This document shows positions 39,385 to 48,017 of a DNA stretch of 64,000 bases, in pieces (within the stretch, counting starts at the first letter, position 1; every line of letters starts with the position of its first letter). The stretch lies in assembly GCF_020966775.1 (NCBI RefSeq), contig NZ_JAJKFV010000012.1:152748-216747 (forward strand), read 5' to 3'. This stretch comes from Rhodopirellula halodulae. GTDB taxonomy: Bacteria > Planctomycetota > Planctomycetia > Pirellulales > Pirellulaceae. The notes below the pieces were generated by a model, which worked only from the letters and a program-made list of their open reading frames with translations, had not been told where the DNA came from and did not search any database. The translations under genes were made by a program, and so were the position numbers.

Positions 39385-40341
39385 TCAAACCAACGTCCCG
39401 AGTCGCTCGGCACCCGCCGTTGCCATGGTTCCCGCCGTTGCCCAAGTCCCCGCCGCCCAGCTTCCCGCCGGACGAACCGAAAGATTGCCGCCCCGTCGCC
39501 ATTCGCTCCACGAAAGCAACGTCTTACCACCTTCGTTCGAATCAATCTCACGCCCCGACAAAGCCGACTCCATCGACCGCACGTCCCACCGCCAAACAAA
39601 GTCCTCCTCGAACTCTTCCTCTTCCCAATCTGGATCGAGTTCTCTCCGCTGCCCAGGCTTGCCGGCCAAAGTCACGCCAGCCACCAACGCCAACAAAATC
39701 ACGACGACGAAGTACATGCCTGAATGAGCCAGCCCGTTGATGAACTCCAGTTCGAAGGTGCCGACGGAGGCGAGGGCCCCAAGAACCAGCATCACGCAGA
39801 AAACGATCCCCAGCGTCGTCCATGTCATCTCATTCGCATGATCCAGCTCCAGCACATACGCCGGCACGAAGGCGTAGACCAACCAAATCACGGCGAAGAT
39901 GGCCGAGCAAATCAGGACTCGATTGCGAAGTTCCACCCCCGCGTAGGGTTCCAGTTCCGCATCGTGCACGAATCCGTAACCGGTCCGGACAATCGGTGGT
40001 GCGAGCAGCAGAATGCCCAGAATTTGAGCCCATAGTGGTGCTCCGCCCATGGCAAATCGGAACCCCAGGGCGAGAAACAGCATCCCAAACACCACGCCGA
40101 TGGCAATGTAGAGATGCGTTCGGGTGAAATCGGTGTCCGTGCGGGTCAGCGGCTTCAGAACGCTTTGACCCTTGGAATCCTTCGGGCCGTCGTCCTCGGG
40201 CGCGTGGATCGTGACCGCTTCGGAGGCATCCGGGACCTTGATCGTTTTCTTGCAGGCCGGGCACGGGCCCGATTTTCCCGCGAATTTGTCGCTGACCTGG
40301 AACCGTTTCAGACAGTTGGGGCAAGTGACTTGAATCGGCAT
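39385..40341 (-). CDS. Zinc-ribbon multi-pass membrane protein
   Basis: 318 aa. The N-terminal zinc ribbon has two CxxC pairs: CPNCLKRFQV and CPACKKT, residues 8-33. A linker leads to five hydrophobic segments (HLYIAIGVVFGMLFLALGF, WAQILGILLLAPP, LICSAIFAVIWLVYAFV, LGIVFCVMLVLGALASV, GMYFVVVILLALVAGV). The C-terminus is acidic, then Gly/Ala-rich. A zinc ribbon followed by membrane helices is common in planctomycetes and its role is unknown. It heads the minus-strand run to DUF389. Confidence 0.82.
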   Translation of the reverse strand: MPIQVTCPNCLKRFQVSDKFAGKSGPCPACKKTIKVPDASEAVTIHAPEDDGPKDSKGQSVLKPLTRTDTDFTRTHLYIAIGVVFGMLFLALGFRFAMGGAPLWAQILGILLLAPPIVRTGYGFVHDAELEPYAGVELRNRVLICSAIFAVIWLVYAFVPAYVLELDHANEMTWTTLGIVFCVMLVLGALASVGTFELEFINGLAHSGMYFVVVILLALVAGVTLAGKPGQRRELDPDWEEEEFEEDFVWRWDVRSMESALSGREIDSNEGGKTLLSWSEWRRGGNLSVRPAGSWAAGTWATAGTMATAGAERLGTLV

Positions 40342-41104
40342 GGGGGGCGGCGAACCAGACGTTGAAGAGCGAGAAAAGAAGCTTGCACGAACCCGGGTTT
40401 CCAGCCTTCATGACGGAAAGTTGGGTTGTGCGGAGAGCTTAACAGAAAATGAATCCGTTTACGCCAGCACTGATGACTTCCTCGATTCACAATTCGATGC
40501 TCTGATTAATCTCTCGATTAACCACGGGCTCCCCCGTCCCAGCTCGCGTCCGCGTGCTAAGGAATGGGTGAGTCTTCTTCCTCTGTTCGCGTTTGCAATC
40601 CAACGCCCCTGGACATCTCGTCCGGTGGTTGGGTTGCTAGCTGCCAGAGGAGGTGCGAAACGGCTTTCTGAAGCTAAAATGAGCTTGAGGAAACTACGTT
40701 TCCGTTCGTGCAATGATTGCAGTCATCCCAGGCCGCAAGCAGAGCAACGAGTTTGAACCGATCCGAATCATCCAGTCGTGAAAAGTCCGGTTAGGCGACG
40801 AATTCACACTGGCTGAACTTTCCGGCCCGCCGGTGGTGACAATGAAACAAGTGTCACCCACGTGGACGAAGTCCGCGCAAATCTGCTTCCCGTCGCCGAA
40901 TTCACCAAGGATTTGGTCCCCACCAATCCCCCCGTAGCTGAATTCGTCAAGAATACGGGCCTCACCAATCCCCCCGTAGCTGAATTCGTCAAGAATACGG
41001 GCCTCACCACTCCCCTCGTAGCCGAATTCGTCAAGAATTCGGTACCGCACCGAAGCCCCCGCCTTTGGCCCTGATTCCCTGCGGCCCTTTCAACTTCCCC
41101 CAAA
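40342..41104. other. 763-bp intergenic region with a 42-bp tandem repeat
   Basis: No convincing gene. Four units of exactly 42 bp start near 40892, 40934, 40976 and 41018. Each holds a GTAG-led hairpin of the GAATTCGTCAAGAATNCGG type followed by a CACCAATCCCCC-like spacer. The promoter of the polysaccharide cluster should be here but was not identified with confidence. Confidence 0.6.
40892..41042 (+). repeat. 42-bp tandem repeat made of REP-like hairpins
   Basis: Units at 40892 (degenerate), 40934, 40976 and 41018. Hairpin stems are CTGAATTC/GAATACGG and CCGAATTC/GAATTCGG around GTCAA. The period is a multiple of 3, so it reads as 14-residue repeats in one frame, but no gene context supports translation. 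Confidence 0.75.
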
Positions 41105-42049
41105 ATGCCCCAAAAGATCTTCGTCGCCGGACATCGCGGAATGGTCGGATCGGCCATCCTCCGCCGGTTCGCTGAGCGAGACGACTTGCAAGTGATCATG
41201 CGGACTCGGTCCGAACTAGATCTCTGCAACCAAGCTGCCGTGGGCGGATTTTTCAAGGCAGAACAACCCGACGCAGTCATTTTCGCCGCGGCCAAAGTCG
41301 GTGGCATCCACGCCAACGCGACTTACCCCGCCAACTTCGCCTACGACAACGTCATGATGGCGGCCAACGCGATCCACGCGGCTTACGAAAGTGGCGTGCA
41401 GCGATTCCTTTTCTTGGGCAGCACCTGCATCTACCCACGGATGGCACCGCAACCGATCGAAGAAGACTCCCTTCTCACCAGCCCGCTGGAGCAGACCAAC
41501 GAAGCCTACGCCCTGGCCAAAATCATGGGGCTGAAGCTGTGCCAGTACTACCGCCAGCAACACGGCGTTCTGTTCCACAGCGCCATGCCAACCAACTTGT
41601 ACGGCCCCGGCGACAACTACCACCCGGATAACTCGCATGTGATCCCAGGTCTGATTCGTCGCTTCGACGCCGCCGCGCGAGAAAACGCTGAATCCGTCAC
41701 CGTATGGGGCAGCGGCAAACCGCGCCGCGAGTTCCTGCACGTGGATGATCTCGCCGCCGCCGTTGACCACTTGCTTCAGCTTTCGGATCCACCGGACTGG
41801 GTGAACGTCGGCACCGGAGTCGACCTGACCATCGCCGAATTGGCTCAGAAGATCGCACAAGCCACCGGATTTGAAGGCGAAATTGTCCAAGACGCCAGCA
41901 AGCCCGATGGCACCCCGGTTAAATGCACCGACATCTCAAGAATCCGAGGAACCGGTTGGCAACCCACGATCCAACTCGACGACGGCCTCACCCAAACCGT
42001 CGCCGACTACCGCGAACGATCCCAATCCGGAGCCGTCCGTTCGGTCTAG
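41105..42049 (+). CDS. fcl: GDP-L-fucose synthase
   Basis: Epimerises and reduces GDP-4-keto-6-deoxymannose to GDP-L-fucose with NADPH. The nucleotide motif is [49 protein letters not shown] is typical of Fcl. The catalytic Ser/Cys region is [14 protein letters not shown]; Tyr and Lys lie in [32 protein letters not shown] and [10 protein letters not shown] follow. 314 aa. The GMD gene that makes its substrate lies 315 bp downstream, the reverse of the common order. First gene of the polysaccharide cluster. Confidence 0.96.
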   Translation: MPQKIFVAGHRGMVGSAILRRFAERDDLQVIMRTRSELDLCNQAAVGGFFKAEQPDAVIFAAAKVGGIHANATYPANFAYDNVMMAANAIHAAYESGVQRFLFLGSTCIYPRMAPQPIEEDSLLTSPLEQTNEAYALAKIMGLKLCQYYRQQHGVLFHSAMPTNLYGPGDNYHPDNSHVIPGLIRRFDAAARENAESVTVWGSGKPRREFLHVDDLAAAVDHLLQLSDPPDWVNVGTGVDLTIAELAQKIAQATGFEGEIVQDASKPDGTPVKCTDISRIRGTGWQPTIQLDDGLTQTVADYRERSQSGAVRSV

Positions 42050-42057
42050 CCTGCCCC

Positions 42058-42312
42058 GTAGCCGAATTCGCCAGAATTCGGAATCTGCACAAACCTGTTA
42101 CACCCCACCGCGTCACGGATTGTCGACTTTGCCGTAGGTTGGCCACTCTTGGCCGACCTCCAAGCCCGACGGGCAAGAGTGCCCATCCTACGTGCATCGA
42201 ACCCACACTGGCAATAATTGAACGACGCCCAACAAGTCGTCCCTCATTTACAATCCGCCGCGTAAGCCCCGCATTACCTCTGATCCCGTAGCCGAATTCG
42301 TCAAGAATTCGG
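42058..42312. repeat. Three REP-like hairpins including one inverted pair
   Basis: 42058-42082: GTAG + CCGAATTC/GAATTCGG with loop GCCA. 42134-42191: a 58-bp unit that starts GTAG and ends CTAC, with two hairpins in inverted orientation (GTTGGCC-ACTCTT-GGCCGAC on plus; GATGGGC-ACTCTT-GCCCGTC on minus). 42288-42312: GTAG + CCGAATTC-GTCAA-GAATTCGG. These occupy the gap between fcl and gmd. Confidence 0.85.
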
Positions 42313-42363
42313 GCCCCTGAACCTGTGGCCCTGACTCCCTGAGCCCCTTTCACCCAACACCCC

Positions 42364-43374
42364 ATGTCCAAAACAGCACTGATCACCGGCATCACTGGCC
42401 AAGACGGCTCCTACCTCACCGACTTGTTGTTGGAAAAGGGCTATCAAGTCCACGGGATCGTTCGCCGCAGCAGCACGTTCAACACCGACCGGATTGATCA
42501 CGTCTACCAAGACCCCCACGAGTCCACCAATCTGCACCTGCACTATGGTGACCTGACCGATGGCCAGAACATGACCAACTTGGTCTTGGACATCCAGCCA
42601 GACGAAATCTACAACCTCGGTGCACAATCTCACGTTCGCGTTTCTTTTGACTCGCCCGTCTACACGGTCCAAACCGTTGGCCTCGGTTCGCTGAACGTGC
42701 TCGAAGCCGCGCGTCAACTGAACAAACAAAAACCGACTCGCGTCTACCAAGCCAGCAGCAGTGAAATGTTCGGCGATGTGATTGAGACCCCGCAAACCGA
42801 AACGACACCGTTTCAACCACAAAGTCCTTATGCCTGTGCCAAGGTGTATGCCTTTCACCAAACGGTGAACTACCGGCACGCTTATGACTTGTTCGCCAGC
42901 AACGGCATCCTATTCAACCACGAATCACCACGCCGTGGCGAAACCTTCGTGACTCGCAAGATCACGCGTGCCGCCACACGCATCAAGCTCGGACTACAAG
43001 ACAAACTGTATCTCGGAAACCTCGATGCCAAACGTGACTGGGGCTATGCCAAGGACTACGTCGAAGGCATGTGGCGAATTCTTCAGCACAGCGAACCAGA
43101 CGACTTCGTGCTGGCCACCGGCGAGACACAAACTATTCGTCAGTTCCTCGACTACACGTTCGAAGCCCTCGAACTCGATTGGAACGACTACGTCGAGATC
43201 GACCCACGGTATTTCCGTCCAACGGAAGTCGACTTACTTCTCGGCGACTACTCCAAAGCCAAAGCCAAACTGGGCTGGGAACCAGCCACGAGTTGCAAAC
43301 AACTCGCCGAACTGATGGTCGAGCACGACCTCGAACTCGCCAAAAACGAGTTCGCCCAAAAGTCGCTCTCATAA
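42364..43374 (+). CDS. gmd: GDP-mannose 4,6-dehydratase
   Basis: Converts GDP-D-mannose to GDP-4-keto-6-deoxy-D-mannose, the substrate of Fcl. Canonical motifs: [62 protein letters not shown], catalytic QASSSEMFG with [25 protein letters not shown] and [18 protein letters not shown]. 336 aa, normal length. Paired with fcl for GDP-fucose; a second GMD-like gene is at 45415. Confidence 0.97.
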   Translation: MSKTALITGITGQDGSYLTDLLLEKGYQVHGIVRRSSTFNTDRIDHVYQDPHESTNLHLHYGDLTDGQNMTNLVLDIQPDEIYNLGAQSHVRVSFDSPVYTVQTVGLGSLNVLEAARQLNKQKPTRVYQASSSEMFGDVIETPQTETTPFQPQSPYACAKVYAFHQTVNYRHAYDLFASNGILFNHESPRRGETFVTRKITRAATRIKLGLQDKLYLGNLDAKRDWGYAKDYVEGMWRILQHSEPDDFVLATGETQTIRQFLDYTFEALELDWNDYVEIDPRYFRPTEVDLLLGDYSKAKAKLGWEPATSCKQLAELMVEHDLELAKNEFAQKSLS

Positions 43375-43386
43375 CAATTCCTTAAT

Positions 43387-43525
43387 GTAGCCGGATTCGT
43401 CAAGAATCCGGACGTCCAAAAACGCCTACATCTCGCCCCACCGAGCCAGCGCATCCCACCTCGTAGTCGAATTCGCCAGCCCGGAACGTTCCCCCATTCG
43501 TAGCTGGATTCGTCAAGAATCCGGA
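43387..43525 (+). repeat. REP-like hairpins (CCGGATTC class)
   Basis: 43387-43412: GTAG + CCGGATTC-GTCAA-GAATCCGG. A degenerate copy near 43463 has lost its right arm. 43500-43525: GTAG + CTGGATTC-GTCAA-GAATCCGG, with one wobble pair. The remaining ~200 bp of the 349-bp gap hold no gene. Confidence 0.8.
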
Positions 43526-43723
43526 TCCATAACAACGCTCGAAACAAGACTCCCCCGACGCAACTAACCCAATCGAGCGAATTCCCGCTCCGCCGCAGCA
43601 TTCATCGCCGGATGTGCGTCGCAGACCCTCCTAAATTCCGCCTACTAACAGACCTTTCGGCTGCCCGCGGCAAGCCCAGAGCCAACCCCACTTTTCTGTC
43701 CGCATAAAAACACTCTTCTCTTC

Positions 43724-45049
43724 ATGCCAACAGACTTCCTTTCAAGGATTCAAGATCAGAGCGCCACGGTCGGTGTTGTCGGACTCGGATACGTCGGCCT
43801 CCCACTGGCGCTCGCCTATGCCGCCGGAGGATTCAAAACCGTCGGTTTTGACATCGACGACAAAAAAACCACCGCAATCAACGCGGGCAACAGCTATATA
43901 AAACACATCGACGCCGCGTCGATCGCATCGGCCGTTCATTCAGGAAAACTCGCCGCCACGACCGACTTCAGCCAACTCCGAGAAGTCGACGCCATCATCC
44001 TTTGCGTCCCAACGCCGCTCGACGAACACTTCGAACCCGACCTGTCTTACGTCGTCGGCACCATCGAATCGATCCTCCCGCACCTCCGCTCAGGGCAAAC
44101 CATCAGCCTCGAAAGCACCACCTACCCCGGCACCACCAACGAAGAACTCGTCAGCCGCATTGAAGCCGCGGGGCACACCGTTGGATCCGACATTCACGTC
44201 GTCTACTCGCCCGAACGAGAAGATCCCGGCAACCCTGAGTTCGCAGCGACCAACATCCCGAAAGTCGTCGGTGGTCACACGCCCGCCTGTTTAGAAGCCG
44301 GCAAAGCACTTTACGGCAGCGTCTTCGACCAAGTCGTCCCCGTCAGCAGCACACAAGTTGCCGAGCTGACCAAACTGCTCGAAAACATCTACCGCAGCGT
44401 CAACATCGGCTTGGTGAACGAACTCAAGCTGGTCGCGGACCAGATGAACATTGACATCTGGGAAGTTATCCAAGCCGCCAGCACCAAACCTTTTGGATTC
44501 AAAGCGTTCTACCCCGGCCCTGGACTGGGCGGTCACTGCATCCCGATCGACCCGTTCTACCTGACCTGGAAAGCACGCGAGTATGGCGTCCATACCCGGT
44601 TCATCGAGCTGGCCGGCGAAATCAATCGAGCCATGCCCACGCACATCGTCCGTCGATGTGCGGACGCCCTCAACCAACACAAAAAGCCACTCAACGGCAG
44701 CAAAATTCTTCTCATCGGCTTGGCCTACAAACCCAACGTCGACGACGATCGAGAATCACCCTCGTACGAACTATTGGACCGACTGACCGACCAAGGTGCC
44801 GAGGTCGACTACCACGATCCTTATGTTCCCGTCATTCGCCCATCGCGTGAGCATTCCCACTGGGCCGGTAAACCCAGCGTCGAGTGGAACCAAGCCACCA
44901 TCGAAACTTATGACCTCGTGCTCATTTCCACCTGGCACGACAGCCTCAACATAGAAGAACTGGCAACTTGGTCTCAACAAATTGTCGACACCAGAAACGC
45001 CTCCGCCACCTTGCCGCCAGAACTCAAAACCAAAGTCCTCAAGGCCTGA
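43724..45049 (+). CDS. UDP-N-acetyl-D-glucosamine 6-dehydrogenase-type nucleotide-sugar dehydrogenase
   Basis: Twice oxidises the C6 of a UDP-sugar to a uronic acid with NAD+. The dinucleotide motif is VGVVGLGYVGLPLALAYA. Domain motifs: LCVPTPLDEHFEPDLSYV, SLESTTYPGTTNEEL, SPEREDPGN, AELTKLLENIYRSVNIGLVNEL and KPFGFKAFYPGPGLGGHCIPIDPFYL with the catalytic Cys. The last set resembles WbpA/WbpO (UDP-GlcNAc) rather than UDP-glucose enzymes. 441 aa. The product would be a UDP-N-acetyl uronate for the O-antigen. Confidence 0.9.
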   Translation: MPTDFLSRIQDQSATVGVVGLGYVGLPLALAYAAGGFKTVGFDIDDKKTTAINAGNSYIKHIDAASIASAVHSGKLAATTDFSQLREVDAIILCVPTPLDEHFEPDLSYVVGTIESILPHLRSGQTISLESTTYPGTTNEELVSRIEAAGHTVGSDIHVVYSPEREDPGNPEFAATNIPKVVGGHTPACLEAGKALYGSVFDQVVPVSSTQVAELTKLLENIYRSVNIGLVNELKLVADQMNIDIWEVIQAASTKPFGFKAFYPGPGLGGHCIPIDPFYLTWKAREYGVHTRFIELAGEINRAMPTHIVRRCADALNQHKKPLNGSKILLIGLAYKPNVDDDRESPSYELLDRLTDQGAEVDYHDPYVPVIRPSREHSHWAGKPSVEWNQATIETYDLVLISTWHDSLNIEELATWSQQIVDTRNASATLPPELKTKVLKA

Positions 45050-45055
45050 CCAAAT

Positions 45056-45298
45056 GTAGAACAGTTGTCCCCAACTGTCCCCCCAAACCCGTAGCCGAAT
45101 TCGTCAAGAATTCGGAAGCACCTGAACCAACAAAGCCAAGTCACAACCTGTCCGCAAAACGTAGGTTGGCCACTCTTGGCCGACCTCCAAGTCCCGACGG
45201 GCAAGAGTGCCCATCCTACAAATGGTCAAACACCGCTGACGACAATCCCGACCCGCAATCCCGCACCTCCAGAGTAGAACAGTTGTCCCCAACTGTTC
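45056..45298. repeat. Mixed REP-like hairpin cluster
   Basis: 45056-45080 and 45274-45298: GTAG + AACAGTTG/CAACTGTT (first copy CAACTGTC). 45091-45116: GTAG + CCGAATTC-GTCAA-GAATTCGG. 45161-45219: the paired GTAG...CTAC unit with two ACTCTT loops. The block 45091-45255 is a diverged copy of 46459-46625. No gene in the gap 45050-45414. Confidence 0.82.
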
Positions 45299-45414
45299 CC
45301 CAAACCCGTCGCCAATCTCACCCAGAATTCCGCCCCCTCAATCGAATCCATCCAGCATTCCCTCGCGACTCCCATTACTGAGTCCCTGTGGCCCTGCCCC
45401 CCTTTCCCCTCCCC

Positions 45415-46410
45415 ATGCCCACCGCCCTTCTCACCGGCATCACCGGCCAAGATGGCTCGTACCTCACCGAGCAACTGCTCGAAAAAGGCTACACCGTTCA
45501 CGGGCTCGTCCGTCGGACCAGCAACACCGTCCGCTCGCGTCTCGACCCGTTGTTCCACAACAAAGACGTCTACAACAAACGGCTCTTCCTTCACTACGCG
45601 GACCTCGACGACACCACCACGATCCGACGAGTCCTCATCAAGACACAACCCGACGAGCTGTATCACCTCGCCGGCCAAAGCCACGTCGGCGCCAGCTTCG
45701 AGATCCCCGAGTCGACTTGCCAATTCACAGGAATGGGCACTCTGAAGATTCTCGAGATCTTGCGTGACCTCGAAAAGCAACCTCGGTTCCTACACATCAG
45801 CAGCAGCGAAATCTTCGGCCGCCCCGACGAATCACCACAAAACGAATGCACCCCCATGCGACCGGTCACGCCCTACGGCGTCGCCAAAACCTTCGCCACA
45901 CAAATGGTGCAGCTCTACCGGGAATCGTTCGGTTTGTTCGCCTGCAATGCCATCTGCTTCAACCACGAATCACCTCGACGCGGTGAATCGTTCGTCACCC
46001 GCAAAATCACCAAAGCCGCTGCGGGAATCTCTTTGGGTCTTCAAGACGAAATCGTCCTCGGATCGCTCGACGCCAAAAGAGACTGGGGAAGTGCGCCCGA
46101 ATACACCGCCGCCATGCACTTGATGCTCCAGCAAGACACCCCGGACGACTACGTCCTGGCCACCGGCCAGCCGCACAGCATCGAAGATTTCCTCGAAGCC
46201 GCCTTTCAAAGCGTTCGCCTCGACTACCGGGACTACCTCCGCCAAGACCCCAAGTACATGCGTCCCGCCGAGGTCACCCGCCTCGTCGGCGACTCCACCC
46301 ACGCCCAAAACCAACTCGGCTGGTCGCCAACAACCACCGCCCTCGACCTCGCCCAACAGATGACCACTGCCGACGTTGCATCGCTCAAGCGAGTGGCTTC
46401 TAGCAACTAG
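45415..46410 (+). CDS. GMD-like NAD-dependent dehydratase (second copy)
   Basis: Short-chain-fold nucleotide-sugar dehydratase related to GMD but distinct: [34 protein letters not shown], then [77 protein letters not shown] and [17 protein letters not shown]. Catalytic Ser, Glu, Tyr and Lys are all kept. It may form another GDP-6-deoxyhexose or serve a rhamnose/perosamine branch. Start ATG 45415 (MPTALLTG); the frame opens earlier at a GTG. Its C-terminus (VASSN) and stop lie within heptamer repeats. Confidence 0.88.
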   Translation: MPTALLTGITGQDGSYLTEQLLEKGYTVHGLVRRTSNTVRSRLDPLFHNKDVYNKRLFLHYADLDDTTTIRRVLIKTQPDELYHLAGQSHVGASFEIPESTCQFTGMGTLKILEILRDLEKQPRFLHISSSEIFGRPDESPQNECTPMRPVTPYGVAKTFATQMVQLYRESFGLFACNAICFNHESPRRGESFVTRKITKAAAGISLGLQDEIVLGSLDAKRDWGSAPEYTAAMHLMLQQDTPDDYVLATGQPHSIEDFLEAAFQSVRLDYRDYLRQDPKYMRPAEVTRLVGDSTHAQNQLGWSPTTTALDLAQQMTTADVASLKRVASSN

Positions 46411-46411
46411 C
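46398..46411 (+). repeat. Heptamer pair containing the stop of the GMD-like gene
   Basis: TTCTAGC + AACTAGC. The TAG stop (46408-46410) is inside the second unit. A further TTCTAGC and two AACTAGC occur at 46661-46681. Confidence 0.8.
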
Positions 46412-46418
46412 CAGTTCC

Positions 46419-46793
46419 GTAGCCGGATTCGCCAAGAATTCGGGACTCTCCGTCATCCGTAGCTGGATTCGTCAAGAATCCGGAAGCACCTGAACCAACG
46501 TCGCCAAGTCACGCCTTGCGAAAATCACCGTAGGTTGGCCACTCTTGACCGACATACACGACCTGACGGGCAAGAGTGCCCATCCTACAGACGTTCGAAC
46601 ATCGCTAACGACCACCCGGCCAGCACGGATCTACTAGCCCTAATCGCTGAAGCGATTGGCTTCTAGCAACTAGCAACTAGCTTCATCACCCCGTAGCTGG
46701 ATTCGTTAAGAATCCGGATCTCACACACCCTAGACACCCCACTCCGCAGCGTCAGCAAACCCCACGTGTATCCGGATTCGCCAGAATCCGGAC
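46419..46793. repeat. REP-like hairpin cluster before rfbB
   Basis: 46419-46444 (CCGGATTC class, loop GCCAA), 46459-46483 (CTGGATTC/GAATCCGG, loop GTCAA), 46530-46588 (paired GTAG...CTAC unit), 46661-46681 (heptamers), 46693-46718 (CTGGATTC-GTTAA-GAATCCGG) and 46766-46793 (CCGGATTC-GCCA-GAATCCGG). No gene is seen in the 438-bp gap. Confidence 0.82.
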
Positions 46794-46848
46794 CACCACC
46801 CGCCGCCATCAACACCTCCGCCGCTCCTCACTACTCCCCTGATTCCCC

Positions 46849-47967
46849 GTGACGCTTTCAACTCCCCGCCGCCTTCTCATCACCGGCGGCGCCGGCTTCA
46901 TCGGCAGCAACCTCGTTCGCATGGCTCTCGCCGACGGCCACCAGGTCCTCAACGTCGACGCCCTCACTTACGCCGGCAACCTCGCATCGCTCTCTGACGT
47001 CGAATCCAATCCCAACTACCGCTTCGCCCAAGTCGACATCACCGACGCGACCGCTGTCGACCACACCATTGCCGACTATAAACCCGATGCCATCATGCAC
47101 CTGGCTGCCGAGAGCCACGTCGATCGCAGCATCGACGGCCCCGGTCAGTTCATCCAAACCAACGTCATCGGCACGTTCAACCTGCTGCAGTCCAGCCTCA
47201 AACACTACCGCTCACTCGAGGGCGATGCCAAAGACCGGTTCCGTTTCCTGCACGTCTCCACCGACGAAGTCTACGGCAGCCTCGGCGACAAAGGGCTGTT
47301 CACCGAAACCACACCCTACGATCCCCACTCGCCGTACTCTGCCAGCAAAGCCTCCTCCGACCACCTCGCACGAGCCTGGCGAGACACCTACGGGTTGCCC
47401 GTCATGGTCACCAACTGCAGCAACAACTACGGGCCCTACCAATTCCCCGAGAAGCTCATCCCAGTTGTCATCCTCAAATGCCTCCGCGGCGAGCCCATTC
47501 CCGTCTACGGCAAAGGCGAAAACATCCGCGACTGGCTCTACGTCGAAGACCATTGCCGAGCCTTGCTGACGGTCATTGAAAAAGGCACCCCCGGCGAGAC
47601 CTACAACATCGGCGGCAACAACGAACAGAGAAACATCGATCTCGTCCACCTCCTATGTCAAATCATGGACGAGCTTTGCCCAAGGGAAAAGAGCAGCGAT
47701 TCACGAGCTACGAGCAGCGAGAAAGAAAACGACTCGCAACTCGCCACTCGCCACTCGCAACTCATCACCTTCGTCACCGACCGCCCCGGCCACGACCTCC
47801 GTTACGCCATCGACGCGTCAAAAATCGAACACGAACTCGGTTGGGAACCCTCCGAAAACTTTGAATCCGGCTTCCGCAAAACCGTCCAGTGGTACCTCGA
47901 CAACCAACCCTGGTGGCAAAACATCCTCTCCGGCGACTACCAACTCGATCGCCTAGGAACGTCCTAG
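46849..47967 (+). CDS. rfbB: dTDP-glucose 4,6-dehydratase
   Basis: Forms dTDP-4-keto-6-deoxyglucose. GTG start 46849; [42 protein letters not shown] (catalytic Thr, Asp, Glu), [42 protein letters not shown] and [15 protein letters not shown] are all typical. 372 aa, longer than usual because about 25 residues (near 281-306, [14 protein letters not shown]...LATRHSQL) are inserted before [11 protein letters not shown]. The insert is encoded by heptamer-periodic DNA (47691-47766). The stop lies in a TCCTAGC heptamer. It feeds both the rhamnose-like and Fdt branches. Confidence 0.95.
   Translation: MTLSTPRRLLITGGAGFIGSNLVRMALADGHQVLNVDALTYAGNLASLSDVESNPNYRFAQVDITDATAVDHTIADYKPDAIMHLAAESHVDRSIDGPGQFIQTNVIGTFNLLQSSLKHYRSLEGDAKDRFRFLHVSTDEVYGSLGDKGLFTETTPYDPHSPYSASKASSDHLARAWRDTYGLPVMVTNCSNNYGPYQFPEKLIPVVILKCLRGEPIPVYGKGENIRDWLYVEDHCRALLTVIEKGTPGETYNIGGNNEQRNIDLVHLLCQIMDELCPREKSSDSRATSSEKENDSQLATRHSQLITFVTDRPGHDLRYAIDASKIEHELGWEPSENFESGFRKTVQWYLDNQPWWQNILSGDYQLDRLGTS
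47691..47766 (+). repeat. Heptamer repeat inside rfbB coding sequence
   Basis: Period-7 DNA within the gene: GAGCAGC, GATTCAC, GAGCTAC, GAGCAGC, GAGAAAG, then ACTCGCA/ACTCGCC units from 47732. It codes for the extra loop that ends LATRHSQL. Confidence 0.8.
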
Positions 47968-48017
47968 CTCCTAGCTCCTAGCTCCTAGCCCTCAGCCCTC
48001 AGCCCTCAGCCCTCATG
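47962..48017 (+). repeat. Heptamer array carrying a stop and a start codon
   Basis: Four TCCTAGC units (47962-47989) then three CCTCAGC units and a final CCTCATG. The rfbB stop TAG is in the first unit; the start ATG of the next gene (48015) is the end of the last unit. Confidence 0.92.

Noticed and set aside
40340..40756. 138-codon plus-strand frame in the gap before fcl
   Set aside because: Begins within the divergent zinc-ribbon gene start; composition and amino-acid pattern look random.
40862..41074. Open frame with 14-residue repeats (VAEFVKNTG-type)
   Set aside because: It is a translation of the 42-bp hairpin tandem repeat; no start signal, no conserved neighbours, and the same hairpins occur elsewhere without an open frame.
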